This document shows positions 52,301 through 58,300 of a stretch of 64,000 bases of DNA, in pieces; within the stretch, counting starts at the first letter, position 1, and each line of letters starts with the position of its first letter. The DNA comes from Pieris napi (Eukaryota; Arthropoda; Insecta; Lepidoptera; Pieridae): the NCBI RefSeq assembly GCF_905475465.1, contig NC_062253.1, positions 7,378,001 to 7,442,000 on the forward strand, written 5' to 3'. The notes below the pieces were generated by a model. The model searched no databases and was not told where the DNA came from. It saw only the letters and a program-made list of their open reading frames with translations. The translations under genes were made by a program, and so were the position numbers.

Positions 52301-55300
52301 CCCCCGCTACCTTCAGGCTCGTTCCTATCAGGTAATCAGGTGACAATACAGTATTGACTTGGAATGACGATGGCAAAATTATTAGTCGAATGCGATGTTA
52401 ATTGGAATTAACTAGTTTTTGTGGACTTACGTAATTTGATCCAAATTTAGATATTGGGTAATTGGCTGTAAGATATAGGAAATTTAAATACAATGATTAA
52501 TTAAATGATTAAAAAAAATTGTCTGGAAAAAGAAAGGCTATGAATCATGATGGATTCATTTCCAGCGTCCAGCAAGCTTATTTTATTATTTGATTTATTT
52601 GCCTTTATATTTCATTTGCATGCCAGCATGATTTTTTTACCTACCTCTATTTTCGTCAAGACAGCTTTGAAAGAAGCTTCGGTTTAATATCTTAAATTTG
52701 ACAGCCAAATTACTAGAAAGGTGTTGTAAAGTGAAACGAAAAACTTGAAAAACAGTTAATTGTAGTACGTAAAAGTAGTACTAGATAATTATATATTATT
52801 AATTCGTAACATAAAAGTAGGTTAAATGATGTTAAAATGATGCATGTGTCAATAGTATTGGGAATAATTAATGGGTTTAGTCGACGCATGGATTTGTGTG
52901 TTCTAGTGTCAGAGATAGATGATAATTATAACAACAATAAAATATTAAGAAGATATCGTGGAGATTTATTATTCATATTAAAGTTTTTATAACGAAATTA
53001 AATAAAATTATCTGGCAATATTTATATTAAAAATCTTAAAAATAATAGCGAATTCGTCGATTGATTCTTCTAACCATATGGAAATATAAGAATCTAATCT
53101 TGCTACGAGTATAACATTTTCGGTGCATTACTTCATACTAACAATTTTCTGACACATGTACTAATATTTTTCTTTCAGCTCGGCCAACGTTCCTAAATTT
53201 GAATTTGAACCTGAACTCCCTGCGACTGCAGACGCCGAATAAGTGTACGTGAAGACATTTAAGTCGTAGAATCATTAGATTGGCTTGTTTCGAATCTTTT
53301 GGGTTCTTTTATTTGGTTTTTTACATTCGTGCTTGTTTCAAAAATATTGACAACATCGATGGTCTTTTTTTTAGCTTCGAGTTTATCAGGAGTCTTAAGC
53401 ATGTTTCATTAAACATCTCAGCATGAAATTGGCATAACATCTCCAAAATTAAGACAGTATTTTTAGTAGTGTAAGAACAGATTTTTTTCTAGCCATCCTT
53501 AGACTTCACAGTTTTTCGACTGGGCTATTGTAGATACGTGCTCTTTCTGTTTTGCCTTATTTGCATAGAATACACTATATGGAACTATTTCTTTTATAAC
53601 AACGTAATTACAGCGTCTCCGGCGAGTGGAAAATTGGGTTTGCGCATGACAACCTTGCATGAGGAGCCAGGTAGACGAAATGACGAGGATTCCCATTCAG
53701 AGCCAGAATCGGCTCCTTCAGATGAATTGACTACGCCGCGGTCACAAGTGAGTATATGTAATATAGAAGTCGAGAAGAAACACTAAAAAAAGGGTGCGTG
53801 TACTTATGTACGCGCGTAAGAAGTTATACTTCTTTGGTATTATTACAAATATTTTTGATTGCATGCAAATAATTAATTACAATTAAATAATCAAAGACTG
53901 CAAAAGGAGTCATTATAGTCAATAAAGTTCAGTTTACATTTGAAAAATTAAATAAATAAATTTTTATTATTATTCTCTTACATTAAGTGTAACATGAATT
54001 CTATTATTATTCGAATGTTGTTTTTAAATTATGTCCAATGCCGTAGTATCTTCCGTGGGCAACTTCATTCTGTTAATTTTATGTCATCGTGGAAATTTCA
54101 CTCTCATCAATTTTTCATAACGCGCCTAAAGAAGTATAACTTCAAAAAACTATGAACTTCAGTTAGATTAGGATTTTTTATTTTCATCCGCACACACATT
54201 TGGTTTCTCAACTTCCAGAGGAATTATCCTTTATACTTATTTTTTTTTAACATCATTAATTTGTTCTTGGTTTAACGTATTTTTACACTTAATAAATAAA
54301 AAAAATGTGAGCCGTCGCGGGACGCCTGGCAGATGTGAAACATCGACATTATTTTGTAAAAGTAATATGCAGAAAATCTGTTCGATTGTGATAGGAACTA
54401 AATATGTCATAATGATAAAATAAAATATTATGATTTTTTTTCCAGATAACAATGACCATTTATTGAATAAACATTTATTTTTATTAAATACAATAATTTA
54501 CGAATTTATTTCAAATCGTGACTAGTTAATTCGTTTAATCAGCGACTTCGAAAAACACACACCTTGCATACTACCGCATATATATACCATCATATTATAG
54601 CGTGGCGTCGCGTGCGTCGCCACGGCATGCGTCGCCACGCCAGAAATCGGTTTTACGTGCGGCTATACATGTTTCACATCAATATTTACATTCCAGCGTA
54701 CGCGTTCTCGAGCAAACCCCCGAGGATTCTTACCAACTTCTAAGACATTGGATTCACTTCACGAGCTCGCGTGTGAAAGAAATCCCAGCAAAAATTCACC
54801 TTCAATTTCTTCAAGTGGATATGGTAAGTCACTTTTTGCTGTGTATAGAGGAGAGTCTGAAGCCGAGGTTTCAAAAATATTTAAGCCATTCAACACTTTC
54901 TACCATTCACCAACAGTGATGGTGATATATAATGCATACGTTCACGCTTTATTTATAAAATACTTTATTTTCTAACCCTGTTTTTAAAGTAATGTATTTA
55001 TTTTATTTATGTATTTATTTTCCTCATTTCCTATTTTTACAGTAACTTAATACTACTACAATAGAAAACTAAACTAAAAACATAATATAAACAACAAGTA
55101 AAAACTTAAAACCTAAACCATTTTATAACTAATTATAAATAATGCAATTCTTGTGAATTCAGCCAACGTGCAACTAAATATATCCGTCTCACAAGCAATA
55201 GTGTTTAGGGTGCGCAAAACACGCGTAAATGGTGCTTCTCTGAGTAATTTCGTACGCGCCAGCATTTGCGACCGCTTACCACGCCGAGTGTGGTTATTTG

Positions 55301-58300
55301 GCACACGCAGGTTATCTTCATGTAGAATGTATCTCTTTTTATACAAGGAAGAGGTATCTTATCTGCATTCATAGATCTTTGTTGAATTTACAGGTTCTCA
55401 AGCAGTATCGTCAACCAACCTGACAAACGACGACACACTCTCCATACGCAGTATGTCTGTTGATGACACACCAGATTTCGACAAAGTAATGGATTACACG
55501 CACTTGAGCCGGACTAAAAACTCAATGGCCGGCCTCAGACATGAGATAAGTGAACTGAGAAGCGATATCACAGACCTGAAGAATGAAATTGTCGAATCGA
55601 AAAATGAGTTGGAAGATGTTGCATTCGAGAAAGCGAAAACTCCGGTCTTGACTCCCGGATCGAGGAACAGGATAAATCCGTTCTTAAGGGATTGCGAGGA
55701 AGCTATGGATAAAGGACAGATTTTAGACCCGCTTGGAGCGATTCCAGTGGAATCGGTGTCTAGTCATAACAAACAAGAACCGCAAGTCAATGGGGAAGCG
55801 CACGACACGTCTTTCGGTAACTAAAAAACTATTATTTAGATGTTGTTGATACTAAACTATTAATACTTCCTAATAAAAAAATATAGTTTTTTTAAACTAT
55901 TCAAAGTCAAAGACAAAAAAGCATTTATTCATATAGGTAACACAATGTACACTTATGAACGTCAAAAAAGCTTCTAATTTGACATTTACTGCCAGTTCTC
56001 AAATCAAGGGCGTAGAACGGAAGAGAAGAACTGGCAATGAACTCTCCGCCACTTTTTTTAATCGCCATCTGTTTTACACAACGTTTGTAAGGAGCTGCCA
56101 CCATTACACCATGTTCCATATGATATCTTAAGTAATTAATAATATTTATCACTATTTCTATAGCAGTTAATTACTAATCGGCTATTTGCAGGTGAAGCAG
56201 AAATTGAGTCAGTTAGCTCAGAACATTCAAGTCACGACACGCGGAGTCGTGAGACATCATCTGTCGGAGAAAGTGATTCGCCTGGACCAGATCCTATAGT
56301 CAATACGTCTCTTCCTGCGGGAAAGGTATATAAAAACTTACTATTCACAACGTCCTAAGTTACTTTGATTGCATTACGATGTTAGGTCGCAATGATAAAC
56401 AAGTGTTTAGAATAAAAAAAGGGTGCGTGTACTTATGTACGCCTGTAAGAAGTTATACTTTTTTGGCATTCTTAAAAATAGTTTTTGATTGCATGCAAAT
56501 AATTAATTACAATTCAATAATCAAAGACTGGAAAAGGAGTCATTATAGTCAATGAAGTTCAGTTTACATTTGAAAAATTAAATAAATTAATATTTCTTAA
56601 TATTATATTTATTATAATTTTCTAATATTAATTAGTATTTATTTAAATCACTTCTGATTATAATTCAGACGCACATATAAAATTTGCAGTATAATGAAAA
56701 CACGTGTTTTAAATGTAGAAACTCAAAGCATGTGGATAAATATTATAAAAATAATTACACAGTGAACAGAGGCGGCGTGCGTGCCAACATGCGCCACTTA
56801 CTTCATTCTGTTAATTTTATGTAACGGTGCGCGCACATTGTAAAATTTCACTCTCATAAATCTTTCATAACGCGCCGAAAGAAGTATAACTTCAAAAATA
56901 AAATATTGTACGTAGCCGTAACTTGAACGCACGATTTAAAATTCGCGCTCTACTCTCTTCAAATTGCACGATTCTATTTTAAACATAATATAACATGAAA
57001 GGTCGTCCGTCGTCGTGCTGGTACGGCCCGTAACGCTGCGCGTGCGTCGTATCCGTCTGGACGTACGAAGTCGCATGAACACGCTTCGCCACCACTTAAG
57101 GACACTTCCGCATCCACGGAGCGGATTTTACAGGGTAATCTTATTTTTTAAATATATAAATACTAGCCGCTTCCCGCCCGCTTTGCTGGGCGAATTAAAA
57201 TAGGAAATAAATAAAATTTTACGTTTCACTATTATTATTTTTTTCATATTTTTATTATTCTTCTTTTTAACTTCCCGCAAAGAAAATTGAAAATTTTCGA
57301 AAATCCAGTTTTTAACAGATGTTGACGTTTTGAGGTTCTAGGAAGCCTCCCCGAATGTTTCCGCGGTGAAGTCCGTATGGATAAATTTTCATAAAAGTAA
57401 AACAGCAATAAAAAAATGAAGGAACGTTGGAATTTAAAAAATAAATACATTATATAATAATAAACCATCTAGGAAAAATTTCGCATCGAATGGCAGTTTC
57501 ATATCGATACGATCAGTGGTTTAGGCGTGAAGGAGCCTCAAACGAAGACCATTTTTCTTTGATATATATAGATTTTAGTTTTAGTTTTATTTTATTTATT
57601 ATTATTTTATTGCAATACGACCGATGCTAATTTTTATCGTTGATCGGTCAAAGTTTATAGTTTACTGTTAGTTATAATACAATTCCTAGCAACCAATATT
57701 CCCAAAACAAAAATATACATTTTTTAAATTCTTATATCTTTATATATATAATTCTTCTGTGAGTGTGTATGTCACTGAACTTCTCTCAAACGACTGGACC
57801 GATTTTGATGAAATTTTTTGTGTGTGTTCAAAGGGATCTGGGAATGGTTTAGATTCACAAATCAGCCCGCCAGATGGCGCTGCAGTCGGTACTTTCATAC
57901 TTTGCTTTACTAATTGCTTGAAATATCATGCAGGACAACGTCTGTCGGGTCCACTAGTATTTGTATAAAATCCAACAAAAGAACGTATCATGTAAATCTG
58001 TTATCAATGAAAAATATTAATTTATTTTAAATAATTTATAAACTACAATGTTCAATCTTAATGTTTGAATCCGAATTCACGAAATAATATTTTTGTGTTG
58101 TCTGTTTTAAATGAGATTGAAATTTCAGACGAATCAGAAAGCGATCGTTCGCACGCAGTACCTGAGTGGATGTGTGTGGGCGAAAGTGTACAATTACGTC
58201 TGAGCAGTAGCACCGGAGTAGTTGCGTACGTTGGACCAACCCACTTTGCACCTGGCACTTGGGTGGGAGTAGAATTAGACGCGCCTACTGGTAAGTAGTT

